Shown here: positions 51,120 through 61,125 of the stretch, piece after piece
How positions within the stretch are numbered: the first letter of the stretch is position 1
How the letters are laid out: the number at the start of each line of letters is the position of its first letter
Assembly: GCA_002337005.1 (NCBI GenBank)
Contig: DDFD01000016.1
Location: 1-64,000, forward strand
Direction: 5' to 3'
Length of the DNA: 64,000 nucleotides
From: Flavobacteriales bacterium UBA1937
GTDB lineage: Bacteria; Bacteroidota; Bacteroidia; Flavobacteriales; Weeksellaceae
Notes under the pieces: generated by a model
Databases searched by the model: none
Told to the model about the DNA's origin: nothing
Seen by the model: the letters and a program-made list of their open reading frames with translations, nothing else
Position numbers and translations under genes: made by a program

Positions 51120-52247
51120 TTAAGCTTTGGAACAAGGCCCATTATTAATCTCGATCACTTTTTCACTGTTTAAATTGTTAATTAATTTAAGAAAATTATC
51201 CACTGCATTCTTAGGACTCCAAACTAAACTAATTGTTTCATAAGCATTATTAGCAAAATTAATTCTAATCTCAGGATTATTGATAATAAATTCTGCTTTA
51301 TTAGTAAGATCTTTTAGGTTATTTGATTTAAAAACTAACCCATTCTCATTATGATTCAGAAGATAAGGTACCGAACCAATTTCATTAGAAGCAATAACCG
51401 CACATTTATTAGCCATAGCTTCGTTTAAAATGGCTCCCCATCCTTCGTTTTTATCACTGGTAAATAAAAGCACATCTGATTGTCTTAAATTATCTATTAC
51501 TTCTTGATTTGGTAAACTACCTAAAAAACTAATTTCGTTTTTCAAATTTAAAGATTGAGTTAAACTTTTTAGTTCTTCTTCAAGCGAACCAATTCCAATA
51601 ATAGTGAGGTGAACTTTATATCCTTTATTTTTTAATTCATTTATTAGTTTTATTGAAAGTTCTGGGTGCTTCCAATCCAAAAATCGCCCTACCCAAATAA
51701 AATTTGTAATATCATTGGATTTATTTGGTTCCATGCAATTATCAAGGTTTAATTTTGGAAAATACCCCCACTTAAAACATTTATTTTTAAAAAGTCCTAA
51801 TAAATTTACGTCTTTTTTCGTATAGGCGCTTGCGCATAGCATATAGTATTGTTTATTGATAAATGGATAATAATTCTTAAATATATTTATCCAAAATTTA
51901 GGATGAAATAAATGTTTGTATCCTTGTTTAAACCATCTTTCACTGTAGCGAAAGGTTAATTTATTTTTTTTTAACCGTTCATATATATAAGTATCTGGGG
52001 CAGCTCCTAGAATTACAACATCTGAAGATAATGCTAAATCCATTGCTTTTTGATAATTCTCTTTACTTTCATAAGCGTTTAGAAGATAGGGCTTATCAGA
52101 AAAATCAGGGTAGCCAAGTCTCAGACGTTCTTCTGTAATAGGCATAGTTGAGACAAATGTATAGTCACTTCCTAGTATATCATATAACTCATCTGCTACA
52201 GGAACCTGATGATGATTAATAAAATTAGTAAAAAAAGTGATCTTCAT
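51120..52247 (-). CDS. Glycosyltransferase family 4
   Basis: A 375-residue GT-B protein from ATG 52247 (MKITFFTNFINHHQVPVADE), 1 base after the stop of the flippase gene; the longer in-frame start upstream would overlap that gene by 41 bases. It has VVILGAAPDTYIYERLK, FIWVGRFLDWKHPELSIKL and LLFTSDKNEGWGAILNEAMANKCAVIAS with the GT4 Glu pair. The N-terminal FTNFINHHQ pattern is common in capsule glycosyltransferases. Substrate not known. Confidence 0.83.
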   Translation of the reverse strand: MKITFFTNFINHHQVPVADELYDILGSDYTFVSTMPITEERLRLGYPDFSDKPYLLNAYESKENYQKAMDLALSSDVVILGAAPDTYIYERLKKNKLTFRYSERWFKQGYKHLFHPKFWINIFKNYYPFINKQYYMLCASAYTKKDVNLLGLFKNKCFKWGYFPKLNLDNCMEPNKSNDITNFIWVGRFLDWKHPELSIKLINELKNKGYKVHLTIIGIGSLEEELKSLTQSLNLKNEISFLGSLPNQEVIDNLRQSDVLLFTSDKNEGWGAILNEAMANKCAVIASNEIGSVPYLLNHNENGLVFKSNNLKDLTNKAEFIINNPEIRINFANNAYETISLVWSPKNAVDNFLKLINNLNSEKVIEINNGPCSKA

Positions 52248-52248
52248 T

Positions 52249-53508
52249 TTATGAATTATTAATTGTATTTTTTTTTCTAAACTTAACAAAAAATAAGGAA
52301 GATAGGCTTATTATTCCCATCATTATCCATGTTACAGATTGGCCCCATGCTGCACCATAGAACCCCCAATGTTTAATAAAAAACAGATAAATCCCAATAG
52401 AAAAAACAGCTCCTAAAACCCTATTAAATAATTCATTACGAGAAAAACCATAACCCACTAGAATTTCCGAAGCAAGAAAGGCAAAAGTGGTGGCGATAAG
52501 CTTCACACTCAATATCCTAGCAAAGTCTGCAGATTCTATATATTTACCATAAGTTAAAATAGAAATCAATGGCTCTGAAAGAACAACAAATAAAATGATA
52601 GGAATGGTATTAAGTGCTAGTACTAATAATGCCAACCATAGTACCTTTTTATGTTCATTTTTAGCTGTATGCTTGTAAATATCTGGCTGAAATGTTTGAA
52701 AAAGCACGGTTCCAAAAATACTTAAATAGCCAGAAATCTGTATCCCGACATTATAAAGACCTAGATTATAATTATCATTAATTTTTTCAAGGAAAGTTCT
52801 ATCTATTCCCATAAAGAAAAAACTTAAAACTGCAGAAATAATAAGTGGCCACGAAAAAGCAAAAGCCTCTTGAGCTATTTTTTTATCTATTTTAAATTTA
52901 AATTTTTTGATATTAAAAGATAAAATTCCAAACAAAATACTCGTTAATAATAAAGCCGATAATCTTCCAATTGCCCCATACTTAAGAAAATAAACTAATA
53001 TTAGTGAAAGTGCAGCTCCTGTAAAGGCGTTAGAAACAGATATAAAACTATATTTCTTTGCTTGGTTCTTCATCCTAAGATCTAGGAGATACAGATTATA
53101 AAAATTAGTAAAGTATAGTGGGAGAAAACTTAAAACAGCATAAGGAGAAAATTCTATAGATTTTACAAAATATTTATGATAGTAAAAATAGCCTAACACT
53201 AGAATTGCGAGAGAAAACAATCCAATAAATAAATAAATAGACAGTATGGTTTGATAAACTTTCTCTCTCTCTGGGATTTCTAATTGATAGTATTTTCTTG
53301 CATAATAATTACTAAGAGCAAGAGACAAAAAAGGCATAAATAGCGAAGAAAAAGAAGCGTAATATCCTATAATAGCAAAATCTTTGGCGGATAATCCTAG
53401 AGATAAAAAAGGATTGATTAAAATGCCTATCCCTGCTGTAATGATAGAGGAAAAAAAATACAGAGATAGACTTTTTAATTTAAGGATTTTTGAGATTTGA
53501 ATATTCAT
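52249..53508 (-). CDS. wzx: Wzx-type polysaccharide flippase
   Basis: A 419-residue membrane protein with about 12 membrane segments, of the MATE/MVF oligosaccharide flippase superfamily. Typical parts: SLYFFSSIITAGIGILINPFL near the start, LYNVGIQISGYLSIFGTVLFQTFQPDIYKH in the middle, and the PF01943-like ending FGFYGAAWGQSVTW. It should flip undecaprenyl-linked repeat units to the periplasm. It lies directly before the GT genes and after wzc. Confidence 0.85.
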   Translation of the reverse strand: MNIQISKILKLKSLSLYFFSSIITAGIGILINPFLSLGLSAKDFAIIGYYASFSSLFMPFLSLALSNYYARKYYQLEIPEREKVYQTILSIYLFIGLFSLAILVLGYFYYHKYFVKSIEFSPYAVLSFLPLYFTNFYNLYLLDLRMKNQAKKYSFISVSNAFTGAALSLILVYFLKYGAIGRLSALLLTSILFGILSFNIKKFKFKIDKKIAQEAFAFSWPLIISAVLSFFFMGIDRTFLEKINDNYNLGLYNVGIQISGYLSIFGTVLFQTFQPDIYKHTAKNEHKKVLWLALLVLALNTIPIILFVVLSEPLISILTYGKYIESADFARILSVKLIATTFAFLASEILVGYGFSRNELFNRVLGAVFSIGIYLFFIKHWGFYGAAWGQSVTWIMMGIISLSSLFFVKFRKKNTINNS

Positions 53509-53562
53509 TAATGGATACTGTAAAAAACATTGATAAAGTTATTTAATAGCATTGAACATGAA

Positions 53563-55929
53563 TTAGAAAAATTTATCTAAAACTTTTTGAAAGAAAGTTC
53601 TATTATCTACTCCATATCCATATCCATATTTATTTCCGTAACCAAAATAATCTTTATCTACATCATTTAAAACAAATGCTACATTTTTGATCTTATTAGA
53701 TTCAATATTTTTGTTTGCAAAATCAATTAGAGATTTCTCTGTATATTTTGATCTAGCTACATAAAGAGTAACATCTGCAACATCAGAAATCAAGAAAGAA
53801 TCTGTAACCAACATAAGTGGGGCTGTATCCAAAATTATATAATCATAAAAATCAGAAAGCTTATCAATTAACACTTCAAATTTTCCATTGGACAATAAGT
53901 CTGTTGGATTCGGAGGGATACTTCCAGAATAAATTACATCTAGATGTTTATTAAAAATACTTTTATGAATAATTTCTTCAAGTTTTATTTTCTCATCAAA
54001 AAGGTATTCTGACAATCCTGAAAGACCTTTTCTATCTGTATTGTATCTTTGTAATTGAGGATTTCTGATATCAGACCCTACAATTATAACTTTCTTACTA
54101 GGTGTAGCCAAAGTAAGGGCAAGATTAACAGAAATAAATGTTTTTCCTTCTCCTTTTACAGTAGAGGTAACAAAAACAACTCTACCTCTTTTTTTAGGAA
54201 CCATAAAATTCATATTGGTAATTAGAATTCTAAAGGCTTCCGCCATAGGAGATAAATCATTGAGCTTAACTAATTCTTCAGCCCCTTTTTCTAGCTGAGG
54301 TATCTCCCCAATAACTGGTTTACCGAAAGAAAGTTTTTCTATGTCGTGCTTAGATTTAATTTTGTTATCAAAAAAATCTTGAAGATATATTAATCCAAAA
54401 GGCAGAGCCAAACCAAGCACAAGAGCCGTCAAAAGAATTAATGGTGTTTTAGGCGCTATAGGAACGCTATTAGAATAAGCTAAATCAATAATTCTAGCTT
54501 TTGGAGCTGTAACCGCAAGTGCAATTTCTGTTTCTTCTCTTTTTTGCAATAGTAAAAGATAAAGACTTTCCTTAATCTGCTGTTGTCTTTCTATACTTCT
54601 AAACAACTTTTCTTGAGCAGGAATTTTAGAAATTTTACCTGATACTTTATTTTGCTCATTTATATAATTATTAACAGCTATAGAAAGTCCTTCTTTATTT
54701 TTTTGAAGATTTTGAAGTATTGTAGGTCTTAGCTTATTTATTTGCTCACTTACATCTACTACAAGTGGGTTTTGTGGTGTAGCATTTTCTAATAATCTAT
54801 TTCTCTCTAGCACCAATTGGTTATATGCAGAAATATTAGAAACAGCTCCAGGATTATCTAGCCCTACATTATTAGGAATCAATTGGTAATTTCCTTGTTT
54901 ATTAACAAAACCAATTAGATTATTGGTAAGATCTAGTTGAGCTTCTAATTCTATTTGCTTTTGTCTAGCTTCTGCAGAAGATTGAAGCCCAATTTCTGCC
55001 TCTGTTTTAATATCAGTTATCTGATTGTCTAGCTTAAACTGCTCCTTTTGGTTTTCAACATTCCCCAAGTCTCTTCCTACTTGATCTATTCTTTCTTTAA
55101 TAAAAGTTGCAGTTTTTTTAGACTCATACTTTTTATCATCTATAGCTTCAGCATTGTAAGAATCAACAAGCGCGTTAATAATATTTTTCGCTTTGTTTAT
55201 TTCAGAATAATTAAGAGCCAATTTGATTACTGTAGCATCCTTATTTACCAAAGACACATTTAACATATTTTGATAAGCATTTGTTCTGCCTTCAAGAGAT
55301 TTAATATCTATCAATAAATTTTTGGCATACTTGTAATCTGTTTTAGCTATTTTATAATTAGGATTTTTTAAAATTATAATATTGGCAAATGGTAAGCTTA
55401 TCGTTTTACCAAATCCGCTTATTATTTCATTGTGGAGTTCTTTAGAAGACAAGGTAAACTTATCTCCATTTATATTTAAATTGATAGGTTTTTCGAAATA
55501 GCTTGTATCTGGTTTTTCGTAAATGACTTTTACTAACACGGGAGAAGATTCTCCGTATAATTCTCTATTTTTAAAATTCATAGGTAAAAAAACAGAGGTT
55601 TCTAAGCCTAAGTTTTTCACCACGTTATACATTAGTTTTTTAGATTTAAAGATTTCAATTTCATTATCAACTCCATCAGAATTAAATTTACCAAAACCTG
55701 CTAAATCATTTAGAAAAGAAGCTTCTGAGCCAGCACTTGATGCTTTAGAATCTTTAATTAAAACTGTGGAAGAAATTTCAAAGACTTTTTGCTGAGTTTT
55801 TAGGTAAAAAAATCCGATAATTATGGATAAAAAAGCGCCAACAATAAACCAATGCCATTTTTTAAGGTAAGGTTTTATAATCTCTTTTACATCAACATCT
55901 GATATTTGACCTGCTGTATTTTCTTTCAT
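53563..55929 (-). CDS. wzc: Wzc-type tyrosine autokinase / chain-length regulator
   Basis: A 788-residue inner-membrane protein. The N-terminal Wzz part has membrane segments at about 26-44 and 494-516 around a periplasmic coiled-coil domain (about 270-470). The BY-kinase domain has Walker A VTSTVKGEGKT (588-598), Walker A' VGSDIRNP (617-624) and the Walker B ILDTAPLMLVTD, and ends in a Tyr cluster (DKDYFGYGNKYGYGYG). Phosphorylation of that tail controls polymer length and export together with Wza, encoded 14 bases upstream. No separate Wzb phosphatase is in the window. Confidence 0.92.
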   Translation of the reverse strand: MKENTAGQISDVDVKEIIKPYLKKWHWFIVGAFLSIIIGFFYLKTQQKVFEISSTVLIKDSKASSAGSEASFLNDLAGFGKFNSDGVDNEIEIFKSKKLMYNVVKNLGLETSVFLPMNFKNRELYGESSPVLVKVIYEKPDTSYFEKPINLNINGDKFTLSSKELHNEIISGFGKTISLPFANIIILKNPNYKIAKTDYKYAKNLLIDIKSLEGRTNAYQNMLNVSLVNKDATVIKLALNYSEINKAKNIINALVDSYNAEAIDDKKYESKKTATFIKERIDQVGRDLGNVENQKEQFKLDNQITDIKTEAEIGLQSSAEARQKQIELEAQLDLTNNLIGFVNKQGNYQLIPNNVGLDNPGAVSNISAYNQLVLERNRLLENATPQNPLVVDVSEQINKLRPTILQNLQKNKEGLSIAVNNYINEQNKVSGKISKIPAQEKLFRSIERQQQIKESLYLLLLQKREETEIALAVTAPKARIIDLAYSNSVPIAPKTPLILLTALVLGLALPFGLIYLQDFFDNKIKSKHDIEKLSFGKPVIGEIPQLEKGAEELVKLNDLSPMAEAFRILITNMNFMVPKKRGRVVFVTSTVKGEGKTFISVNLALTLATPSKKVIIVGSDIRNPQLQRYNTDRKGLSGLSEYLFDEKIKLEEIIHKSIFNKHLDVIYSGSIPPNPTDLLSNGKFEVLIDKLSDFYDYIILDTAPLMLVTDSFLISDVADVTLYVARSKYTEKSLIDFANKNIESNKIKNVAFVLNDVDKDYFGYGNKYGYGYGVDNRTFFQKVLDKFF

Positions 55930-55943
55930 ACAATTTTATTCAT

Positions 55944-56744
55944 TTATTTTTTAAAGACCAAGGCTAATATAGTGACCACAATAGATGCCACAGATATATA
56001 GATACCAGCATTAGGATCTAGTCTAGAAGTTTTTTGTCTAGTCTGATTAGCAGAAACATAGATAACATCTCCTTGCTTCAAGTTATAATATGGAGATTGA
56101 AAAAAATTGGCATCTGTAATATCTATCCTTTCTTTAGATATTTGCCCATCAACAGTACGAACGACAAGGATATTATTCCTTTCTCCATACATTGTAAGGT
56201 CTCCTGCCATACCTAGAGCATTTAATAATGTAGCTTGTCCGTTTTGCACAACATAGTCACCTTGCCTACTCACTTCACCAAGTATAGTGATTTTAAAATT
56301 TAGAAGTCTAACATTTACAGAAGGATTTATAACATATCTAGATATTTTGTCTCTGAGAATATTCTGTAAATCTACCAAAGTTTGCCCTTTGGTATTTATT
56401 TTACCTAGTTGAGGAAAGTCTATATCACCATTTGCGTCTACTAAATAAGTTGGCCCAGTAATTATTTGTTGACCTACACTAGGGGTATTTCCTCCAGCAG
56501 TACTATTTTGGTTTACAATTTGAGACGAAGAATAGTTCTGATTAAAAGGCTTCACTACGTCCATATCTTTAGCAGTAACCAAAATCACAATTTGATCCCC
56601 AACCTGTATGGTATTATTTTGCTGTTGAAGTGCAGTTTTCACGGCAGTATCTTCAATATTTTTCATATAATTGAAGTTTTGCTGTGGCTTGCAAGATACA
56701 ATTAGAAGTGAAATGATGGATATAATAAGGAGTCTAATTTTCAT
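55944..56744 (-). CDS. wza: Polysaccharide export lipoprotein (Wza-like)
   Basis: A 266-residue outer-membrane lipoprotein with signal MKIRLLIISIISLLIVSC (Cys18). It carries the poly-export domain (QVGDQIVILVTAKDMD, VDANGDIDFPQLGKINTKGQ, ISRYVINPSVNVRLLNFKITILGEVSRQG) and an SLBB-type segment, and ends in a hydrophobic stretch (ISVASIVVTILALVFKK), the outer-membrane helix seen in Wza. With Wzc it forms the export channel. Its own -7 box lies at 56765-56772. Confidence 0.9.
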   Translation of the reverse strand: MKIRLLIISIISLLIVSCKPQQNFNYMKNIEDTAVKTALQQQNNTIQVGDQIVILVTAKDMDVVKPFNQNYSSSQIVNQNSTAGGNTPSVGQQIITGPTYLVDANGDIDFPQLGKINTKGQTLVDLQNILRDKISRYVINPSVNVRLLNFKITILGEVSRQGDYVVQNGQATLLNALGMAGDLTMYGERNNILVVRTVDGQISKERIDITDANFFQSPYYNLKQGDVIYVSANQTRQKTSRLDPNAGIYISVASIVVTILALVFKK

Positions 56745-56764
56745 TAAAATTATTTTAAGTTTTG

Positions 56765-56772
56765 CAAATATA
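56765..56772 (-). promoter_or_regulatory. Internal TATATTTG -7 box before wza
   Basis: Exact TAnnTTTG match on the minus strand, 20 bases before ATG 56744. It would drive the wza-wzc-wzx unit apart from the pgl genes. Confidence 0.45.
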
Positions 56773-56783
56773 AAATAAAGGTT

Positions 56784-58709
56784 TTATTTATCTAACTTTT
56801 CAAAGATAGAATTATTGCTTTTAAATTCAGGAACAATTAATTTCATTAAACTTACAATTTCAATTTTATCTCTTCTAAGTGCAGCTTTAACTACTTTTTT
56901 CGTAAGAGAATCTATTTCATTATAATTCATAGTGGGATCTTTGGATACCATAATTTTTTCGTTTGGTGTAGGCATTGTCTTAGAATCATCACTTAATAGT
57001 TCTTCAAAAAGTTTTTCTCCTGGTCTTAATCCCGTAAAAGTAATTTTAATGTCTTTATCTACCTCCAATCCAGAAAGTTTTATCATTTTTTTTGCTAAAT
57101 CTAGTATTTTGATTGGCTGCCCCATATCAAAAACATAAATTTCGCCTCCATTTCCCATGGTTCCTGCTTGAAGTACTAGTTCACAAGCCTCAGGAATTGT
57201 CATAAAAAATCTTACTATTTCAGGGTGAGTAATTGTGACTGGGCCTCCTGATTCAATTTGTTTTTTAAAGTGAGGAATTACTGATCCATTAGACCCTAAA
57301 ACGTTTCCAAACCTGGTGGTAATAAATTTGGTTTTATTTCCTTGTAAATTTTGTAATGATTGAACGAATAATTCTGCTACTCTTTTAGAAGCACCCATTA
57401 CATTAGTAGGATTCACTGCTTTATCCGTAGAAATCATAACAAATCTATTTACTTCGTATTTGTAAGATAGTAGTGCAAGGTTTTTACTACCAAGAACATT
57501 CACTAAAATTGCTTCGTGCGGATTATGCTCTACCATTGGCACATGTTTATATGCCGCAGCATGATAAACCATTGAAAATTTATATTTTTCAAAAATAGGT
57601 TCTAATCTAAGATTGTTTGAAATATCTGCAAGAATATATTTGAAATTTACATCAGGAAATTTTTCGTTCATTTCTATCTCTATTTCGTATAGAGGTGTTT
57701 CAGCTTGGTCTAAAACTACGATAAGAGAAGGTTTAAATTGTGCTACTTGTCTCACAATTTCGCTTCCGATAGACCCCGCCCCGCCAGTTACCAGAATTGC
57801 TTTTTCAAAATGTCTTTTCATAATTTCGCCATTTTGAATTTTAATTGGTTTCCTATCTAGTAAATCTTCTATTTGAAGGTTTCTAATATTGGCTTCAATT
57901 CTTTTATTGCTGAACTCTTCAACAATAGGAGCTTGAAATATTTCAATATCTTTTTCTAATAGAATGTTTACCCATTCTTGTAGTTCATCTTTTTCTAGTA
58001 GTTCACGTATTAACAAAACCCCTTCTATACCTAATTGCTGTTTCGTTTTTTTTATTAAAACATCTTGAGTTATGATTCTTTTACCCAGTAATTTCGCATG
58101 TTTAGAGTCATTTCTTTTAGTAAGAAAGCCCTCCATTTCATAAGGCAATTTATCATTATCAAGAATAGCTCCGGCTATAGCAACGGAATGATTAGAAATA
58201 CCTAAGACGAGTAGCCTTTTTTTCTCGGTGCTTCTCTTTAATTGTTTGATAAAATGAAAAGATTGTTTAACTGCAATTCTAAAAACCAGCAAAGTGGTAA
58301 AAGAAATTACGAAATACAGTAGAATAAGAGGCGTAAAAAAAATTTTAATACCAATTGTTAGTAGTATTGTGTATTTTATAGAAAGGAGCACTACTACCGA
58401 AATAAAAGAAGACCAAAATATTTTTTGTAAATCTATAAAAGAAGAGTGTCTAATAATACCAGAGTATGTTTTAAAAAAAAACATAAATATAATGTTGACT
58501 CCAATAATCAAAAGAAACTTAGCTGCAACAGGTAATAGATTTGGTAAATGTACCAAACTGTCTAAAGTAAAATAAGAGATAGACAACGAGAATAATAATA
58601 TTACGATATCAATGAGTAAAACCATCCATCTTGGTAAATATCTTAGACTAGATATTTTAAGATAGTTATCACCATCAGTGATTTTTTCATCTTTAGTTCC
58701 TAAAAACAT
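56784..58709 (-). CDS. pglF: PglF/WbpM-type UDP-GlcNAc 4,6-dehydratase (membrane form)
   Basis: A 641-residue protein with four membrane segments in the first 150 residues, a CoA-binding-like domain (about 160-280), and the SDR dehydratase domain: ILVTGGAGSIGSEIVRQ (305-321), VYHAAAYKHVPMVEHNP, and the Met-type active site NVMGASKR (Met438, Lys442). It converts UDP-GlcNAc to the 4-keto-6-deoxy sugar. With the neighbouring aminotransferase and acetyltransferase it should lead to UDP-di-N-acetylbacillosamine; the WbpV-like SDR at 34030 could use the same product. Gap to pglE is 32 bases. Confidence 0.9.
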   Translation of the reverse strand: MFLGTKDEKITDGDNYLKISSLRYLPRWMVLLIDIVILLFSLSISYFTLDSLVHLPNLLPVAAKFLLIIGVNIIFMFFFKTYSGIIRHSSFIDLQKIFWSSFISVVVLLSIKYTILLTIGIKIFFTPLILLYFVISFTTLLVFRIAVKQSFHFIKQLKRSTEKKRLLVLGISNHSVAIAGAILDNDKLPYEMEGFLTKRNDSKHAKLLGKRIITQDVLIKKTKQQLGIEGVLLIRELLEKDELQEWVNILLEKDIEIFQAPIVEEFSNKRIEANIRNLQIEDLLDRKPIKIQNGEIMKRHFEKAILVTGGAGSIGSEIVRQVAQFKPSLIVVLDQAETPLYEIEIEMNEKFPDVNFKYILADISNNLRLEPIFEKYKFSMVYHAAAYKHVPMVEHNPHEAILVNVLGSKNLALLSYKYEVNRFVMISTDKAVNPTNVMGASKRVAELFVQSLQNLQGNKTKFITTRFGNVLGSNGSVIPHFKKQIESGGPVTITHPEIVRFFMTIPEACELVLQAGTMGNGGEIYVFDMGQPIKILDLAKKMIKLSGLEVDKDIKITFTGLRPGEKLFEELLSDDSKTMPTPNEKIMVSKDPTMNYNEIDSLTKKVVKAALRRDKIEIVSLMKLIVPEFKSNNSIFEKLDK

Positions 58710-58741
58710 TGGGTAATATGTAGATTAGTCTTGTTAGTTTA

Positions 58742-59884
58742 TTATTTAATTGTATGATAAATGACTTCTAAAATCCTCTCTTTGTCTTGCAAAGACATAT
58801 TAGAACCAGAAGGAAGACATAAACCAAAATTGAACAAATTTTCAGCAATTTTTGTGCCGAAATACTCGGCTTTTTCAAAAAGAGGCTGAATATGCATAGG
58901 TTTCCATAGTGGTCTAGACTCTATATTATCTTTTAAAAATGCTTCTCTTAAAATTTTACTTGTAATTCCGTTTGTTTTTGCAGGATCCAAAATAATGGCA
59001 TTTAGCCAATGATTGGAAAAAAAATCTTCATTAGGCTCAGTAAACAAAATTACATTTTCAAAATTACTGAAAATTTCTTTATAAAATTCATGGTTTTTTC
59101 TCTTTAGCGCTACCCTATCATCAATAACCTCCATCTGTCCACGCCCAATTCCTGCGCATACGTTACTAAGTCTGTAATTATATCCAACAATAGAATGTTG
59201 ATAATGAGGAGCATCATCTTTAGCTTGTGTAGATAAAAATACTGCCTTTTTTTTGTAAATTTCATCTTTCAAAATCAAAGCTCCTCCTCCAGAAGTGGTA
59301 ATAATTTTATTTCCGTTAAAACTTAAAACTGAAATATCACCAAAAGTTCCGCATTTTTGACCTTTATAGGTACTTCCTAAAGCTTCGGCACTATCTTCTA
59401 AAATCGGGATTCCATATTTATCTGAAATTTCTCTTATTTCATCTATTTTATATGGCATTCCGTATAAACATACTGTAATAATTGCTTTCGGTTTCTTACC
59501 TTTTTTGATACAAGATTTTACAGCATCTTCTAAAGCATTGGGACAGATGTTCCAGGTATCTGGTTCGCTATCTACAAAAACAGGAATGCCCCCTAAGTAC
59601 ATAATCGGATTGGCAGAAGCAGAAAAAGTAAGAGATTGGCAAATTACATAATCATCTTTTTCTACCCCTAGCATTACTAGAGCGAGATGCAATGCAGCAG
59701 TGCCTGTTGTAACAGCCGCCACATGAGTTCCTTCTCCCAAAAATTGTTCTAGGTCTTTTTCAAAACCATCTACATTGGGGCCAAGAGGTGCAATCCAATT
59801 CCCATCAAAAGCTTCTTGAATGTATTTTAATTCATTACCACTCATGTGAGGTGAAGAAAGCCAAATTTTTGATTTATCTATCAC
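58742..59884 (-). CDS. pglE: DegT/DnrJ/EryC1-type PLP aminotransferase (PglE-like)
   Basis: A 380-residue sugar aminotransferase: IWLSSPHMSGNELKYI, VAAVTTGTAALHLAL, SLTFSASANPIMYLG, LEDSAEALGSTYKG and the PLP-binding FNGNKIITTSGGGAL (Lys193). It should aminate the 4-keto product of the adjacent PglF-like dehydratase to UDP-4-amino-4,6-dideoxy-GlcNAc. The pgl order, next to an acetyltransferase and PglC, backs this over other sugar aminotransferases. Gap to pglD 13 bases. Confidence 0.88.
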   Translation of the reverse strand: MIDKSKIWLSSPHMSGNELKYIQEAFDGNWIAPLGPNVDGFEKDLEQFLGEGTHVAAVTTGTAALHLALVMLGVEKDDYVICQSLTFSASANPIMYLGGIPVFVDSEPDTWNICPNALEDAVKSCIKKGKKPKAIITVCLYGMPYKIDEIREISDKYGIPILEDSAEALGSTYKGQKCGTFGDISVLSFNGNKIITTSGGGALILKDEIYKKKAVFLSTQAKDDAPHYQHSIVGYNYRLSNVCAGIGRGQMEVIDDRVALKRKNHEFYKEIFSNFENVILFTEPNEDFFSNHWLNAIILDPAKTNGITSKILREAFLKDNIESRPLWKPMHIQPLFEKAEYFGTKIAENLFNFGLCLPSGSNMSLQDKERILEVIYHTIK

Positions 59885-59897
59885 TTTAATTTTACCT

Positions 59898-60509
59898 TTA
59901 ATCTTTAATTTTAATAATTTTCCCTGGATTTCCTACAACTGTAGCACCAGCTGGCACATCTTTAATTACTACAGTTCCAGCACCAACGATAGCATTTTCA
60001 CCAATGGTAACGCCTGGTATAATTCTAGTTCCTATTCCTATTTGCGCCCCTTTTTTTATTGTTATATTACCTGCTAGTGTAACACTAGGCGAAAGGTGCA
60101 CATAGTCTTCTATTACACATTCGTGTTCTATAACGCAGCCTGTATTTATAATGCAATGTTTACCAATTTTTACTTCGGCATTTACACAGACTAAAGGCAT
60201 TACTACTGTTCCTTCTCCTAACTCTGAAAATCTAGAAACAAATGAACTGTGATGTATCAAGGTTTCGAAAGAGCATATATTACTAACTTTATTTACAATT
60301 TTTTCTCTTGCAATGGCGTCGCCTACCGCAATAATAACTTTTCTACCCTTCAATAAATCTTCGGAAGGTATAAAAACTTCTAAATGATGAAAAAAACTAG
60401 AAGGTGGATTGTCATCTACGAGATATTCTAACAACAAATTGTTTGAAAGAATAATATCATATATCACTTTGGCGTGTCCACCAGCTCCGTATAAAACCAT
60501 GCTACTCAT
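59898..60509 (-). CDS. pglD: PglD-like sugar O/N-acetyltransferase
   Basis: A 203-residue acetyltransferase with the PglD layout: an N-terminal Rossmann-like UDP-sugar domain (MVLYGAGGHAKVIYDIIL) and a C-terminal left-handed beta-helix (CIINTGCVIEHECVIEDYVH with catalytic His, GIGTRIIPGVTIGENAIVGAGTV, GNPGKIIK). It would N-acetylate the 4-amino group to complete UDP-diNAcBac. It overlaps pglC by 8 bases. Confidence 0.88.
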   Translation of the reverse strand: MSSMVLYGAGGHAKVIYDIILSNNLLLEYLVDDNPPSSFFHHLEVFIPSEDLLKGRKVIIAVGDAIAREKIVNKVSNICSFETLIHHSSFVSRFSELGEGTVVMPLVCVNAEVKIGKHCIINTGCVIEHECVIEDYVHLSPSVTLAGNITIKKGAQIGIGTRIIPGVTIGENAIVGAGTVVIKDVPAGATVVGNPGKIIKIKD

Positions 60510-61104
60510 TTCCTTTAAAAGCTATATTTGTGCCTTCCAATCTATTAATCCCTTCAAAATTTATCACTTTTTTAAAAGTCAAAAACATTATTTGTAAATC
60601 GAGAATAAAACTGAGATTTTCTACATACCATACATCAAATTCAAATTTCTTATTCCATTCTATTGCGTTTCTACCATTAATCTGTGCCCAGCCAGTAATA
60701 CCAGGTCTTATATGATGTCTTATCTTTTGTCTTTCTGAATAACGAGGCAGATATTCTGGTAACAATGGTCTTGGCCCAATAAGACTCATATCTCCTTTTA
60801 GTACATTAAAAAGCTGTGGAAGTTCATCAATAGAAGTTTTTCTAACGATATTGCCCAAAAATGTTAATCTCTCTGCATCTGGTAATAAATTCCCTAATGC
60901 GTCTTTATTATCATTCATGGTTTTAAATTTAATTATTTTAAAAATTTTACCATACTTACCAGGTCTATCTTGTGTAAAAAAAGCTTTACCTTTATTGTCA
61001 ATCAATAAGGCAAATGTAACCACAATAAATATTGGGCATAAAAATACAATCCCTAGTAAAGATAGTATCTTATCTATTAGTGTTTTAAAATAATTTTTGT
61101 ACAT
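60502..61104 (-). CDS. pglC: PglC-like initiating phosphosugar transferase
   Basis: A 200-residue monotopic phosphoglycosyl transferase of the small PglC size. A hydrophobic hairpin (about 11-36) is followed by QDRPGKYGKIFKIIKFKTM, the catalytic SIDELPQLFNVLKGDMSLIGPRP with Asp93-Glu94, and RHHIRPGITGWAQINGRN. It transfers the phospho-sugar, here probably diNAcBac-1-phosphate, to undecaprenyl phosphate to begin the repeat unit. As first gene of the locus it has a TAAATTTG box just upstream and a leader of only ~9 bases. It overlaps pglD by 8 bases. Confidence 0.9.
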   Translation of the reverse strand: MYKNYFKTLIDKILSLLGIVFLCPIFIVVTFALLIDNKGKAFFTQDRPGKYGKIFKIIKFKTMNDNKDALGNLLPDAERLTFLGNIVRKTSIDELPQLFNVLKGDMSLIGPRPLLPEYLPRYSERQKIRHHIRPGITGWAQINGRNAIEWNKKFEFDVWYVENLSFILDLQIMFLTFKKVINFEGINRLEGTNIAFKGNE

Positions 61105-61117
61105 ATAATCTTAGAGA

Positions 61118-61125
61118 CAAATTTA
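61118..61125 (-). promoter_or_regulatory. TAAATTTG -7 box at the head of the polysaccharide locus
   Basis: Exact TAnnTTTG match on the minus strand, 13 bases before ATG 61104. No JUMPstart/ops or UpxY-type antitermination signal was seen. Confidence 0.5.
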
